A stretch of DNA of 64,000 nt, taken from positions 558,001 through 622,000 of the forward strand of contig CANMSO010000003.1 in NCBI GenBank assembly GCA_947500545.1. The letters run 5' to 3'. This DNA is from an uncultured Aquimarina sp. GTDB lineage: Bacteria; Bacteroidota; Bacteroidia; Flavobacteriales; Flavobacteriaceae. This document shows positions 43,008-51,783 of this stretch, in pieces (position 1 is the stretch's first letter; each line of letters opens with the position of its first letter). A model generated the notes under the pieces. The model did not search any database, was not told the DNA's origin, and saw nothing but the letters and a program-made list of their open reading frames with translations. The position numbers and the translations under genes are program-made.

Positions 43008-44008
43008 TAATATAGTATGTTATCTTTTGGTTTTTCCTTTTCTGGAAGATTTTCTTCATCAAGCATATCTCTTAGGTCGATTTCTATTGTTCGGCACAAA
43101 GCCGTCATAGGTACATCGTTTACCCGGCCTTCAAAAGGATCTTCACTATTGCTTCCGATCTTTTCCATGGTGGTAAATATCCATGACACCAAAACGGATA
43201 ACGGAATCATCAAAAAGATAAACCAAGGTTGAATATCATGGTGCATATCTTTTAACTCTGACTCAAAAACGTTTAACATTCCGAAGGGAAGTAGCAACAC
43301 AAAAATCCAGGTAAATACTGTACTAAAATACGCATATTGCCTGGGGAAAGGAGTATTTTTAATACGTTCACATTTCCCCTGGAGGTTATATAATTCTTCA
43401 AGAACACCATGAAAAAGTTGCTTATCAAATTCGGTGATTTTTCCTTGTTCCAAAAGAGATTTAATTTGCAGTCCTTGATTCTTTACAATGTGTGTGGCTG
43501 TATTTTTTCGTTTCAATAGACCCAGATATTCTTCATCAGAAACAAAATTCCTCGTAGCATCACAAGCGGGTTTTTGTTCTCCATGTTTTTTAAATAAACG
43601 TTCAACAGCAGAGTTTTCTTTGATCGAAAATGAAGTAGGTTGTCTTAATTGAATTCGCAGCGCATTGATCCATGCAATATGTCGGTGAATTAAAACACTT
43701 TTGGTTTCCTGATTATCGTTCACCAAACACAAGACTTGATTGGCCCATGTTCTGGAGTAGTTCACAATACCGCCCCAAATTTTACGCGCTTCCCAAAAAC
43801 GATCATAACTCTGACTATTCTTGAAACCTATATAAAATGCAACCGCAATACCAATAACTGATAGGGGTTGAAAAGGTATATCAATAAAGGTCCAATCCAA
43901 GAAATAATATAAAGAAAAGATCCCTGCGGTATAAATTATAAAAAAAATGAGATTTTTCCAGGCATAACGAAGGATGAGTCCCCAGCCAATGTTTCTTTTG
44001 ATGTACAT
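43007..44008 (-). CDS. Bestrophin-family ion channel (UPF0187)
   Basis: 333 residues with the bestrophin pattern. After the first helix comes PLSVIGIAVAFYIGFKNSQSYDRFWEAR, and then a WGGIVNYSRTWANQV pore-neighbouring helix. Two more C-terminal helices (FSTVFTWIFVLLLPFGM and FIFLMIPLSVLVSWIFT) are followed by EDPFEGRVNDVPM. Bacterial members form pentameric channels in the inner membrane for chloride or small cations. It is followed directly by the YheT-type gene. Confidence 0.87.
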   Translation of the reverse strand: MYIKRNIGWGLILRYAWKNLIFFIIYTAGIFSLYYFLDWTFIDIPFQPLSVIGIAVAFYIGFKNSQSYDRFWEARKIWGGIVNYSRTWANQVLCLVNDNQETKSVLIHRHIAWINALRIQLRQPTSFSIKENSAVERLFKKHGEQKPACDATRNFVSDEEYLGLLKRKNTATHIVKNQGLQIKSLLEQGKITEFDKQLFHGVLEELYNLQGKCERIKNTPFPRQYAYFSTVFTWIFVLLLPFGMLNVFESELKDMHHDIQPWFIFLMIPLSVLVSWIFTTMEKIGSNSEDPFEGRVNDVPMTALCRTIEIDLRDMLDEENLPEKEKPKDNILY

Positions 44009-44398
44009 GTGAATTTTTGTTCTAAAGTAAGAAGACCTAGCAGGTTTTCCAAAACCTTCTAGATTTTATTAATGTATTGTTCTTGGTTCTATGCAAATTG
44101 TTTTATCAGCGATCGAGCCTTCTTTTCAAACAAAAAGACATTTTTTTGATTGACTTTTCAATTAACAATTATATCCATTAAAATGCATCAAACCCTAATA
44201 AATATAGAGGTACGAAGCAGATATATAAATTTTTATTATGTTTTTCATTATTAATATAAATGAAAATATATGATAGACTATTCTCACTTTTGTACGCGGT
44301 TTAAACAAAATTTTACGTAGAACTAGTGTAAGCTATAACTCAAAGGAATTGTTTCGAATAATAACAAAGCTTAAAGTGAATCCTAATATCAAACTAAA
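44009..44398. other. Divergent intergenic region, no feature recognised
   Basis: 390 bp between the bestrophin (-) and the small membrane-protein gene (+). It is AT-rich, presumably holds promoters in both directions, and shows no exact TAnnTTTG box, strong hairpin or open frame that I would call. Confidence 0.5.
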
Positions 44399-44617
44399 AT
44401 GATATCAAAAATGAGAATTATTAACAATATACTTCTAGTTGGTTTATATGTAGTCACCATTTTTATGTCTTCTCTACAGGAATACTTATTCATGGATAAG
44501 CTGGTGACTTGCGGTCTTATCATTTTTTGCGCTTGTTTTTTTACAAGCTTGGAAGAAAAAGAAAAACCAAAATCTATTAGGGTATCCTCAAACAATAGAA
44601 ATCGAAAAACAAATTAA
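44399..44617 (+). CDS. Small membrane protein of unknown function
   Basis: 72 residues with two hydrophobic segments (IINNILLVGLYVVTIFM and LVTCGLIIFCACFFTSL) and a basic C-terminal tail. No family recognised. It is 15 bp ahead of the 44633 gene and in the same orientation as the bicarbonate-transporter gene, so it probably belongs to that transcript. A start at the second Met (residue 5) is equally possible. Confidence 0.5.
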   Translation: MISKMRIINNILLVGLYVVTIFMSSLQEYLFMDKLVTCGLIIFCACFFTSLEEKEKPKSIRVSSNNRNRKTN

Positions 44618-44632
44618 TAAAAATCAAAAATT

Positions 44633-44929
44633 ATGACACTTACAGATCAAAAATTCAAACTTGTTGACGGAGTTTTCAATCCATCTGAAGCATTAGATAT
44701 TCTTAATGCATTTCTTGATAAAAAAATAAATTTTCATAAGCTACAAAGGCTAAGTATCATTGAAAAAAACTGTGATGATGATACACCACACCTGTATGAT
44801 AGAATAGATGAATTAATTAAAGCAAAAGAAGCACTGAAGCAAACAATTTTAGATGCCAAAAATGAAGGATTTAATCTACAGATTGAAGGCGATATCCAAA
44901 TTACATTAGTCAAAAACAAATTGTCTTAG
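44633..44929 (+). CDS. Small cytoplasmic protein of unknown function
   Basis: 98 residues. NPSEALDILNAFLDKKINFHKLQRLSIIE and a charged helix (RIDELIKAKEALKQTILDAK) suggest a short helical protein, followed by an LQIEGDIQITLV strand. I have seen similar small proteins in Flavobacteria without a function. It lies 35 bp before the SbtA-like gene. It does not look like the PII-type SbtB regulator, as the PII T-loop and beta-alpha-beta pattern are missing. Confidence 0.6.
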   Translation: MTLTDQKFKLVDGVFNPSEALDILNAFLDKKINFHKLQRLSIIEKNCDDDTPHLYDRIDELIKAKEALKQTILDAKNEGFNLQIEGDIQITLVKNKLS

Positions 44930-44964
44930 GGGTAGAGCCAATAACATAATCAGAGATACTTTTT

Positions 44965-45930
44965 ATGGATCTACATTTATTAATTGATAATCTTACAAAC
45001 CCGGCATTATTATTTTTTTTCCTCGGAATTTTGGCAGTACGATTGAAAAGTGATTTAGAAATCCCGGCAAGTTCTTCAAAATTTATTTCTCTTTATTTAT
45101 TACTATCCATTGGTTTTAAGGGAGGGCAAGAATTATCTCATAGTGAATTGACATTAGAGATTATTTGGTCGCTTGGTTTTGGGGTTTTACTTGCTTTGAT
45201 TGTTCCTATATATACTTTCTTAATACTTAGATATAAGTACAGTATCTCTGACTCTGGGGCGATAGCAGCATCTTACGGTTCAGTAAGTGCGGTAACTTTT
45301 GTTACCGCACTTTCATTTTTAGAAATAGAGCAAATAGATTTTGGAGGTCACATGGTTGCTGTAATGGCAATTATGGAAGCTCCTTCTATAATGATAGGTG
45401 TGCTTTTAATGTCGATATGCAATAAGAATACAAAAGATGAAATACCTCTGGGAAAAGTTTTGAAACATGCTTTAACCAACGGTAGTGTTTTATTAATAAT
45501 GGGAAGCCTTGTGGTTGGTTATCTTGCCAGTGAGCAACAGGCAGAAGGGATAAAACCGTTTACAACAGATATTTTTAAGGGCTTTCTTGCGGTCTTTCTT
45601 TTGGATATGGGAATTACAAGTGGTAAAAAAATAGCATCATTCTTAAAAAAAGGATGGTTTGCAACCACGTTTTCCATTGTAATTCCACTAATAAATGGTG
45701 TAATAGTGGCATTTATTAGTACACTATTTATAGAGAGTGTAGGAAATAGGTTTTTATTAACTATCCTTGCGGCAAGTGCTTCTTATATAGCAGTTCCTGC
45801 TGCAATGAGATTGGCAGCGCCAAAAGCAAATCCGGGACTTTATGTGCCCATGGCACTTGCGGTTACCTTTCCTTTTAATATTACAATAGGATTACCACTT
45901 TATTTATATATAGTACAAACGGTGCATTAG
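44965..45930 (+). CDS. SbtA-like sodium-dependent bicarbonate transporter
   Basis: 321 residues with about ten membrane helices. The opening LTNPALLFFFLGILAVRLKSDLEIP and LYLLLSIGFKGGQEL are the family pattern. A second half follows with GAIAASYGSVSAVTF (signature-like), LLDMGITSGKK and ASYIAVPAAMRLAAPKANP. SbtA moves Na+ and bicarbonate inward, and in a non-photosynthetic bacterium could supply HCO3- for carboxylases. A bidirectional hairpin follows the stop. Two small genes precede it in the same operon. Confidence 0.88.
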   Translation: MDLHLLIDNLTNPALLFFFLGILAVRLKSDLEIPASSSKFISLYLLLSIGFKGGQELSHSELTLEIIWSLGFGVLLALIVPIYTFLILRYKYSISDSGAIAASYGSVSAVTFVTALSFLEIEQIDFGGHMVAVMAIMEAPSIMIGVLLMSICNKNTKDEIPLGKVLKHALTNGSVLLIMGSLVVGYLASEQQAEGIKPFTTDIFKGFLAVFLLDMGITSGKKIASFLKKGWFATTFSIVIPLINGVIVAFISTLFIESVGNRFLLTILAASASYIAVPAAMRLAAPKANPGLYVPMALAVTFPFNITIGLPLYLYIVQTVH

Positions 45931-45935
45931 AAACC

Positions 45936-45980
45936 TAATGTAATACCCCATTCATATCTCAAATATGAGTGGGGTATTAC
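45936..45980. terminator. Long bidirectional terminator between convergent genes
   Basis: A 20-bp stem (45936-45955 with 45961-45980) with one mismatch and a 5-nt loop, placed between the SbtA-like stop (45930, +) and the SDR stop (46020, -). There is no T-tract, so termination is inferred from position and stem stability. Confidence 0.7.
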
Positions 45981-46019
45981 ATAATGAGGCTATTTAAGGA
46001 AGCCTGCTATGTAAAGATG

Positions 46020-46787
46020 TTATAAGAACATCCCACCCGAAGCTTCGATACGCTGACCGTTTATCCATCGTGCATCTTCACTTGCCAAAAAGGCTACCAC
46101 ACCGCCAATATCTTGCGCCACTCCAACGCGGCCAAGAGCTGTAACCGAGGATAGAATTTTCTCTAGTTCTGGATTGTTTTCAAAAGCATTTTTATTCATA
46201 TCAGTATTTATAGCTCCGGGAGCCACGACGTTGGCTGTAATTTGTCTAGACCCTAGTTCTTTTGCCACATATCTGGTAAATGCTTCGATACCTGCTTTCA
46301 TTGACGCATACGCGCCATAACCAGGAAGACTAAATCTTGCTAATCCTGTCGAAATATTGATGATTCTTCCACCATCGTTTAATAATGAAAGTGCTTTTTG
46401 AGTAATAAAGAAAGGACCTTTTAATTGAATATTCATTAGGCTGTCAAAGGTGTCTTCTGTAGTCTCGATAATAGGCGTATTGGCAATAATACCCGCGTTA
46501 TTGACCAAAATATCGAATTTTGAAGTATTCCAATCCCGTTCTAAAGTACTCTTGATTTCTTTGAAAAAAGTATCAAAAGTAGTACTGTCGCCTACATTAA
46601 ATTGAAAAGCTACAGCCTTTTGTCCTTGCGCTTCGATTTCTTTTACAGTTTCTTCTGCTTGTGCTTTATTCGAATTGTAAGTTACCAAAATGTCAGCTCC
46701 TTGTTGTGCTAATCTCATTGCTGTTTCTTTTCCTAATCCACGGCTACTTCCTGTAACCAATGCAATTTTGTTTTCTAAAGTTTTCAT
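46020..46787 (-). CDS. Short-chain dehydrogenase/reductase
   Basis: 255 residues of the classical SDR family. The cofactor motif TGSSRGLG is at residues 13-20, the NNAGI motif sits after ILV, and the catalytic Tyr/Lys pair is in YGAYASMKAG. It lacks an acidic residue right after the glycine motif, which together with the basic Arg suggests NADP(H). The substrate is unknown. An AraC-type regulator gene lies 124 bp upstream in the same direction and is the obvious candidate regulator. Confidence 0.92.
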   Translation of the reverse strand: MKTLENKIALVTGSSRGLGKETAMRLAQQGADILVTYNSNKAQAEETVKEIEAQGQKAVAFQFNVGDSTTFDTFFKEIKSTLERDWNTSKFDILVNNAGIIANTPIIETTEDTFDSLMNIQLKGPFFITQKALSLLNDGGRIINISTGLARFSLPGYGAYASMKAGIEAFTRYVAKELGSRQITANVVAPGAINTDMNKNAFENNPELEKILSSVTALGRVGVAQDIGGVVAFLASEDARWINGQRIEASGGMFL

Positions 46788-46911
46788 GATATACGCGTTT
46801 TATATGATTATTAAATATGTACACTGCAAATATCATCTTGAAATCAAGGCGCATAAAGGCATATATTTTAGGAAGAATGGTATATTCTTTAGATTAGAGT
46901 GTTTTTTGTTT

Positions 46912-47820
46912 TTACCTATTTCTATACTGATTAGGGGTGAGCCCAGTATGTTTTTTGAAGAATTTTGAAAAATGTGTAGGCTCATTAAATCCTAAACCAT
47001 AGGCAATTTCTTTTATAGGTGTAGAAGATTTTGAAAGTAATGCCTGGGCTTCAATTACAGTTTTATCCTGGACCCATCTATTGGCCGATTTCCCTGTTTT
47101 GGTTTTAACAACGGTAGAGAAATAGGCCGGATGTAATTGTTGGGCTTCCGCGAAAGCGGCAACCTGCAAATCACTATTTTTAAGAATATTAGATCGGAAA
47201 ACACGTTCAAGATCCTTTTTGAAAAGATTTACAATTTCGCTATCTCTATCATAAGCTATTTTAAAAGAATCGTCTTCCATTAAAAACTCTTTTACTTTTA
47301 GTAAGAATACCATAAAAAGGGAACTTACAATTTTATGACGCAGTTTGGATTTCTTTTCTTGTTCTTCTAGTATTTGTCCGGCTAGTTGATGTAATTCCTC
47401 AAAACGAATTTCGTCAAGGTAACACGGCGGAACCATTTCGGTCAATAAAAAAGAAAACTCATCAAAAACTGCTGTATGAATATGCTGTTTTAGATACTCT
47501 TCTGATGAAGTGATAATAAACCCATGCACTACCTCTTTGATGCCAAAAGATTTGAGGTGACCGGGGTTTGTGAAGTAAAGTGTATTGGGTTTGGTGTAAA
47601 ATTTATGATCATCGATAGTATAAAAACTCTTGCCTTTTTTGACTAATACAAACGAAAAGTAATTGGCTCTAAACACCGGAGAGTCTACAGGTTTCTGATG
47701 TACCATTTCCATTCTGTGAATCGTAAAATCTGAGTCCTGTATGATAGTCTGACCAACATTTTCATCTTCATAGAAGTCAGAAAGTTTATCGTAAGCCTTT
47801 ATTTCCGGTTTTGTTTTCAT
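46912..47820 (-). CDS. AraC-family transcriptional regulator
   Basis: 302 residues with an N-terminal cupin-like sensor (FRANYFSFVLVKKGKSFYTI and following) and a C-terminal AraC domain (about 205-300). The domain contains VAAFAEAQQLHPAYFSTVVK and TPIKEIAYGLGFNEPTHFSKFF and ends KHTGLTPNQYRNR. It is cytoplasmic, unlike the membrane-bound AraC proteins at 23064 and 62286. Because it precedes the SDR gene on the same strand, activation of that gene is likely. The divergent thioesterase gene begins 92 bp away. Confidence 0.9.
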   Translation of the reverse strand: MKTKPEIKAYDKLSDFYEDENVGQTIIQDSDFTIHRMEMVHQKPVDSPVFRANYFSFVLVKKGKSFYTIDDHKFYTKPNTLYFTNPGHLKSFGIKEVVHGFIITSSEEYLKQHIHTAVFDEFSFLLTEMVPPCYLDEIRFEELHQLAGQILEEQEKKSKLRHKIVSSLFMVFLLKVKEFLMEDDSFKIAYDRDSEIVNLFKKDLERVFRSNILKNSDLQVAAFAEAQQLHPAYFSTVVKTKTGKSANRWVQDKTVIEAQALLSKSSTPIKEIAYGLGFNEPTHFSKFFKKHTGLTPNQYRNR

Positions 47821-47883
47821 AGCTACTACTAAATATACATATTTTAATACTTATTTATTATGCATGCATAATAAAATGTTTTG

Positions 47884-47891
47884 TATTTTTG
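47884..47891 (+). promoter_or_regulatory. -7 promoter box for the thioesterase gene
   Basis: TATTTTTG matches the Bacteroidota TAnnTTTG -7 element. Transcription would start near 47898, which lies after the in-frame ATG at 47864 but before the ATG at 47912, supporting the latter start. Confidence 0.5.
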
Positions 47892-47911
47892 TACTTCTAA
47901 AACATGAGACT

Positions 47912-48388
47912 ATGTACATAAAGGATTTTGAAATTAGATGGAATGATATAGATGCCAATCGTCATTTGGCTAATAAGGCATATATAGAACTGGCAGCACA
48001 TACTCGAATGTCTTTTTTAACCGAACATGGTTTTGATAATAGTATACTGGGGAAATTTAATATTGGTCCGGTAGTATTTTATGAACATATCTATTATTTT
48101 AAAGAAGTTTTCTTAGGAAAACCTATCAAAGTTTCTCTAGAGCTTTCTGGTTTAAGCGAAGACGGTATGTTTTTTCAATTCAGACATAATTTTTATGATT
48201 ATAAAGGGCGCAATTTTGCACATTGCGAAATGATGGGCGCATGGATAGATTTAAAGACTCGAAAGTTAATTCCGCTCCCGAGTGAAATTATGAAGGACCT
48301 GGATAAGGTAGGTCGTCCTAAAGATTTCAAGATATTAACCAAAGAAGACACCAGAAAGTTTTCCAAAGTTCCTGTAGATCTACCCTAA
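47912..48388 (+). CDS. Acyl-CoA thioesterase, hotdog fold (4HBT family)
   Basis: 158 residues from the ATG at 47912. I rejected the in-frame ATG at 47864 because it would add 16 residues unlike the family and because a -7 box lies between the two. The motif RWNDIDANRHLANKAYIEL is the 4HBT catalytic loop with its Asp, followed by the hotdog helix. It should hydrolyse acyl-CoA thioesters in the cytoplasm. The 3' end overlaps the convergent DMT gene by 9 bp. Confidence 0.85.
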   Translation: MYIKDFEIRWNDIDANRHLANKAYIELAAHTRMSFLTEHGFDNSILGKFNIGPVVFYEHIYYFKEVFLGKPIKVSLELSGLSEDGMFFQFRHNFYDYKGRNFAHCEMMGAWIDLKTRKLIPLPSEIMKDLDKVGRPKDFKILTKEDTRKFSKVPVDLP

Positions 48389-49273
48389 TTTTTTAGGTGT
48401 TCTGGTAACCAGGTAAACCCCCAAGAAAACTAGTAAAGCTGATCCAACTTTTACAATACTTAACGAGTCTGCTCCCATGGCAATAGCAAAGCTTATGGCT
48501 AGTAAGGGTTGCAGATAGATGAATGCTCCTATGGTCGAAGCTTTTAATGTTCGTAATGCGAATACATTTAGCAAATAGGTGAAAAATGTTGTTCCTACAA
48601 CCACAAAAGCCATTACCCAGATAACATCAAGAGGTAACGCGGTCCATTCTACTTCATTAAATTCTGAAATCGTAAGCGGGAAATTAAGAACCAAACCAAA
48701 AAGGAAAAACCATTTCATTAAGGTAATCGAATGATACTTTGCCGTAAGTGGTTTAACCAATACTAGATATAATGCATAAGAAGCGGCATTAATAATAAAT
48801 AAAGTGTTTCCAAGAGGTATGTTGGGGGCATCTTGTCGCATTTCGGCACCAAAAAGAATAAGTCCAAGAGCACCAGAGAAGCCTAGTAAAATTCCTAGAG
48901 TTCTTAAAAAAGTGATTTTTTCTTTAATAAGAAGAGCTGATAAAATGAATACCAGGATAGGAGAGATCGTTATCATCACAGAGCTATTAATAGGTGTCGA
49001 TAACTGTAGGCCTTTAAAAAACATCAACATATTAATAACCATTCCAAAAACTGTACAAGCAATCATTCTTGGCCAATCGCTTCGTTCAATTTTTTGTTTT
49101 GGCGCCCAAATAGAGGCTATCCAAAATAACATTGTCGCACCTACTACTCTTAATAATATAAATCCAAAAGGTTTTATATATGTAGGCATAACTCCTTTGG
49201 CCACCGTATGATTTATTGCATAGATCAAACTGGCTCCAAAGGCAGCGAGTAGTGCGGCGGTTCTTTTATCCAT
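48380..49273 (-). CDS. EamA/DMT-superfamily transporter
   Basis: 297 residues with ten membrane helices in two EamA repeats: an N-terminal unit (LLAAFGASLIYAINHTVAKG onward) and a C-terminal unit starting near IPLGNTLFIINAASYALYLV. Proteins of this group export amino acids or other metabolites. Its start overlaps the end of the ArsC-like gene by 8 bp, so they are probably co-transcribed, and its 3' end overlaps the thioesterase gene on the other strand by 9 bp. Confidence 0.87.
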   Translation of the reverse strand: MDKRTAALLAAFGASLIYAINHTVAKGVMPTYIKPFGFILLRVVGATMLFWIASIWAPKQKIERSDWPRMIACTVFGMVINMLMFFKGLQLSTPINSSVMITISPILVFILSALLIKEKITFLRTLGILLGFSGALGLILFGAEMRQDAPNIPLGNTLFIINAASYALYLVLVKPLTAKYHSITLMKWFFLFGLVLNFPLTISEFNEVEWTALPLDVIWVMAFVVVGTTFFTYLLNVFALRTLKASTIGAFIYLQPLLAISFAIAMGADSLSIVKVGSALLVFLGVYLVTRTPKKLG

Positions 49274-49619
49274 TGATAGCAGTATTTGCTGCCTCGACTA
49301 CTTTTTTACTATTTCCTACGAAAATTTGGTTGTCTAACAGAATAACTGGACGTTTAAGAAATGTATAATGTTCCAGGATTAGTTTTTTGTAATCTTCTTC
49401 AGATAGGTTCTGATTTTTAAGATCACGCTCTTTGTATAATCGTGCTCGTTTACTAAATAATGCTTCATAGCTTCCAGCAAGTTTCTGCATTTCTTCTATC
49501 TGTTCTGTAGTAATTGATTCTGTTTTAATGTCTTGTAAGACAAAATCAGAAGAAGGATTTAATTCACTAATAATACGTCTGCAAGTATCACATGTTGATA
49601 GATGGTATATTTTTTTCAA
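49266..49619 (-). CDS. ArsC/Spx-family (thioredoxin-like) protein
   Basis: 117 residues. The CDTC motif (Cys10, Cys13) is in the first helix region, and FLKRPVILLDNQIFVGNSKK near the C-terminus is the usual ArsC/Spx substrate-loop pattern with its Arg. Members are arsenate reductases, or Spx-type regulators in Firmicutes. The Bacteroidota short forms are uncharacterised. No arsenite exporter or ArsR gene is next to it, so arsenic resistance is not supported. Confidence 0.82.
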   Translation of the reverse strand: MKKIYHLSTCDTCRRIISELNPSSDFVLQDIKTESITTEQIEEMQKLAGSYEALFSKRARLYKERDLKNQNLSEEDYKKLILEHYTFLKRPVILLDNQIFVGNSKKVVEAANTAING

Positions 49620-49680
49620 TGTAGTATATTTTAAATGTCAAAATCATCACAAAGGAAATTCATTTCAAAATTAAAACTTA

Positions 49681-49688
49681 TATTTTTG
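49681..49688 (+). promoter_or_regulatory. -7 promoter box for the DinB-like gene
   Basis: TATTTTTG, an exact TAnnTTTG match, lies 19 bp before the start codon at 49708. No good -33 element was found. Confidence 0.45.
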
Positions 49689-49707
49689 GCTAAAAATTAA
49701 GAACAAT

Positions 49708-50163
49708 ATGCATGATCCAATAGCAATTACCAGAGTGAACCGAAAGACGTTAGAGAAGATGTTAGATCATTATTCTTTGGAAGAATTAAATAAAGTTCCT
49801 GAAGGGTTTACTAATAATCTGATCTGGAATATTGCTCATGTTGTAGTAACCCAACAACTTTTGGTGTACAAGTTGAGTGGCTTACCTATGATGATTGATG
49901 ATGAGATGGTGGATACATTCAAGAAAGGAACAAAAACAGAGGGAGTAGTTACTCAATCAGAAGTGGATAAGGTTAAAGCGCTTTTGTTTTCAACTTTGGA
50001 TCAGACAGAAAAAGATCTTGAAGCGGGAATTTTTAAAGGATTTAAAGAATATCCAACAAGTACTGGGTTTGTATTAAAATCTACAGAAGACGCGATTAAC
50101 TTCAATAATTACCATGAAGGTTTGCATTTGGGATATATAATGGCGCTTCGCAAATCACTATAA
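49708..50163 (+). CDS. DinB-like four-helix protein
   Basis: 151 residues. The DinB/YfiT metal-site pattern is visible: WNIAHVVVTQQLLVYKL with its His in the second helix, and NYHEGLHLGYIMALRK near the C-terminus with two His. Members bind a divalent metal and may be thiol-dependent enzymes (bacillithiol or mycothiol transferases). The activity of this one is unknown. It stands alone. Confidence 0.8.
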   Translation: MHDPIAITRVNRKTLEKMLDHYSLEELNKVPEGFTNNLIWNIAHVVVTQQLLVYKLSGLPMMIDDEMVDTFKKGTKTEGVVTQSEVDKVKALLFSTLDQTEKDLEAGIFKGFKEYPTSTGFVLKSTEDAINFNNYHEGLHLGYIMALRKSL

Positions 50164-50291
50164 AATAGTATGGTAAATACCCGTTGCGTTCGATGAGGTA
50201 GTCTTTTTCATTTTTAGTAGATTGTTTCATGACGTTCTTTTGAATAGATAGCGCATTATTCTTATATCACCAACATCTAAACAATTAAAAT

Positions 50292-51776
50292 ATGAGATTA
50301 CTATTTGTACTTGGGTTTATTATTATATTGGTATTTGGTTGTGCTCAAAAAGAAGAACCACAATTTGATAGAACAGAACAATTTGCTACAGAACTGGCTC
50401 AGCTAAAGGATTATTTTCAAATACCAGGTCTTGCTGTTTCAATTGAGAAAGATGATGAAATTATTTACCAGAACTATGCGGGATATGCCGATTTAGCATC
50501 ACAAACCAAATTAGATAGCACACATATTTTCCCTATTGCTTCTTTAACAAAAGTTTTCTCTGGTGTTTTGATAATGAAATTGGTAGAGCAGAGGAAGATT
50601 TCTTTAGAAGAACCTATAAAAACATATGTACCTCAGATGGATCCGCCGGATTCGATTTTGGTGAAGCATATTTTGTCTCATACCTCTCAAGGGGATATAG
50701 GAAATAAATTCTACTATAGCTCAAGATTCGGAATATTAACTACTGTAATAGAAAAGGCTTCGGGAGTATCTTTTCAGGAGTATATGGATGCAGAAATTTT
50801 TCAACCCTTAGGGTTAAAAAACACACATCTTTTACAAGATTCACTTCAAGTTCTTCAAAATAATCTAAACATTGCAAAACCGTACCGTATTGAAGACAAA
50901 ATCGTGGACGGTTTTATTGATTATGGGTATTCTTCTTCTGCAGGGATTGTTTCAAACCTAGACGATTTGGCAATTTTTAATCAAGCTCTAGATCATAATT
51001 CACTTATTACAGAGGAATCAAAAAATCTAATGTTTTCAGGGATAAATGAAGCTCTACCTTATGGATACGGGATTTTTAACCAACAATTTGAAGGTTTTAA
51101 ATTGATTTGGGGCTATGGTCAATATGACTGTTATTCGAGTTTATTTCTTAAAGTACCTTCAAAAAATATTACGTTGACATTGCTTGCAAATAATAATCTA
51201 ATGAGTGATCCTGCAAGATTAATTTATGGAGATGCAACATCATCACTTTTTGTGCTAAGTTTTTTAAAGAATTATATCTTTTCGTTAGAAGATATGGTAT
51301 TGTTAGAGACGAAAGATGCTATAAAATCCACTGAAAAATCAAAAAACCCAAATTTTTACAGAAAGAAACTTTTGACTCAGGCATTAGCGGCGTCTTTTAT
51401 GGCCAGATTTGATATAGAAAAGATGCAAACTAGTACAGCATTGTTGAGCAAAGTTTTTTCAGAACACCCCAATTATTTAGAGTATGCAGATTTGAATCTA
51501 TTACATAGCCTTACTTTCCTTAAGGATGTTGCATTTTATAAAGAATTAGGAGCGTTCAATCAATTTGATGAAAAGATAGAAACGATTAGCACCAAATTAT
51601 TGGAAGAGGATCCTCAAAACCCATATCTTCATGTGTATATGGGAGTATATCATGATAGAAAAGGAGATAACGACAAAGCAAGATATCACTTTGAACAGAT
51701 TGTTAATGCCAATAACTTTTCAAGAAACTGGTATACAGAAGAAGCAGAAAATTGGATTAAGGGACATGAAAACTAA
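50292..51776 (+). CDS. Serine beta-lactamase-fold hydrolase lipoprotein with TPR-like C-terminus
   Basis: 494 residues. A lipoprotein signal ends at VFGC (Cys17). The catalytic SxxK is SLTK at residues 84-87, a YSSSAGIVS segment about residue 215 is the likely YxN equivalent, and a WGYGQYD region lies near the third motif. The last 150 residues are helical with a DPQNPYLHVYMGVYHDRKGDN piece that looks like a TPR. Probably periplasmic or outer-membrane attached, with unknown substrate. It converges with the DUF3298-like gene, 7 bp apart. Confidence 0.85.
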   Translation: MRLLFVLGFIIILVFGCAQKEEPQFDRTEQFATELAQLKDYFQIPGLAVSIEKDDEIIYQNYAGYADLASQTKLDSTHIFPIASLTKVFSGVLIMKLVEQRKISLEEPIKTYVPQMDPPDSILVKHILSHTSQGDIGNKFYYSSRFGILTTVIEKASGVSFQEYMDAEIFQPLGLKNTHLLQDSLQVLQNNLNIAKPYRIEDKIVDGFIDYGYSSSAGIVSNLDDLAIFNQALDHNSLITEESKNLMFSGINEALPYGYGIFNQQFEGFKLIWGYGQYDCYSSLFLKVPSKNITLTLLANNNLMSDPARLIYGDATSSLFVLSFLKNYIFSLEDMVLLETKDAIKSTEKSKNPNFYRKKLLTQALAASFMARFDIEKMQTSTALLSKVFSEHPNYLEYADLNLLHSLTFLKDVAFYKELGAFNQFDEKIETISTKLLEEDPQNPYLHVYMGVYHDRKGDNDKARYHFEQIVNANNFSRNWYTEEAENWIKGHEN

Positions 51777-51783
51777 GGTGGTT

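Noticed and set aside
47864..47911. Upstream ATG for the thioesterase gene
   Set aside because: The likely -7 box at 47884-47891 is after this ATG, so it would not be in the transcript.
49266..49619. Arsenic resistance function for the ArsC-like gene
   Set aside because: The family match is fine but no arsenite exporter, ArsR regulator or related gene is present, so only the family is reported.
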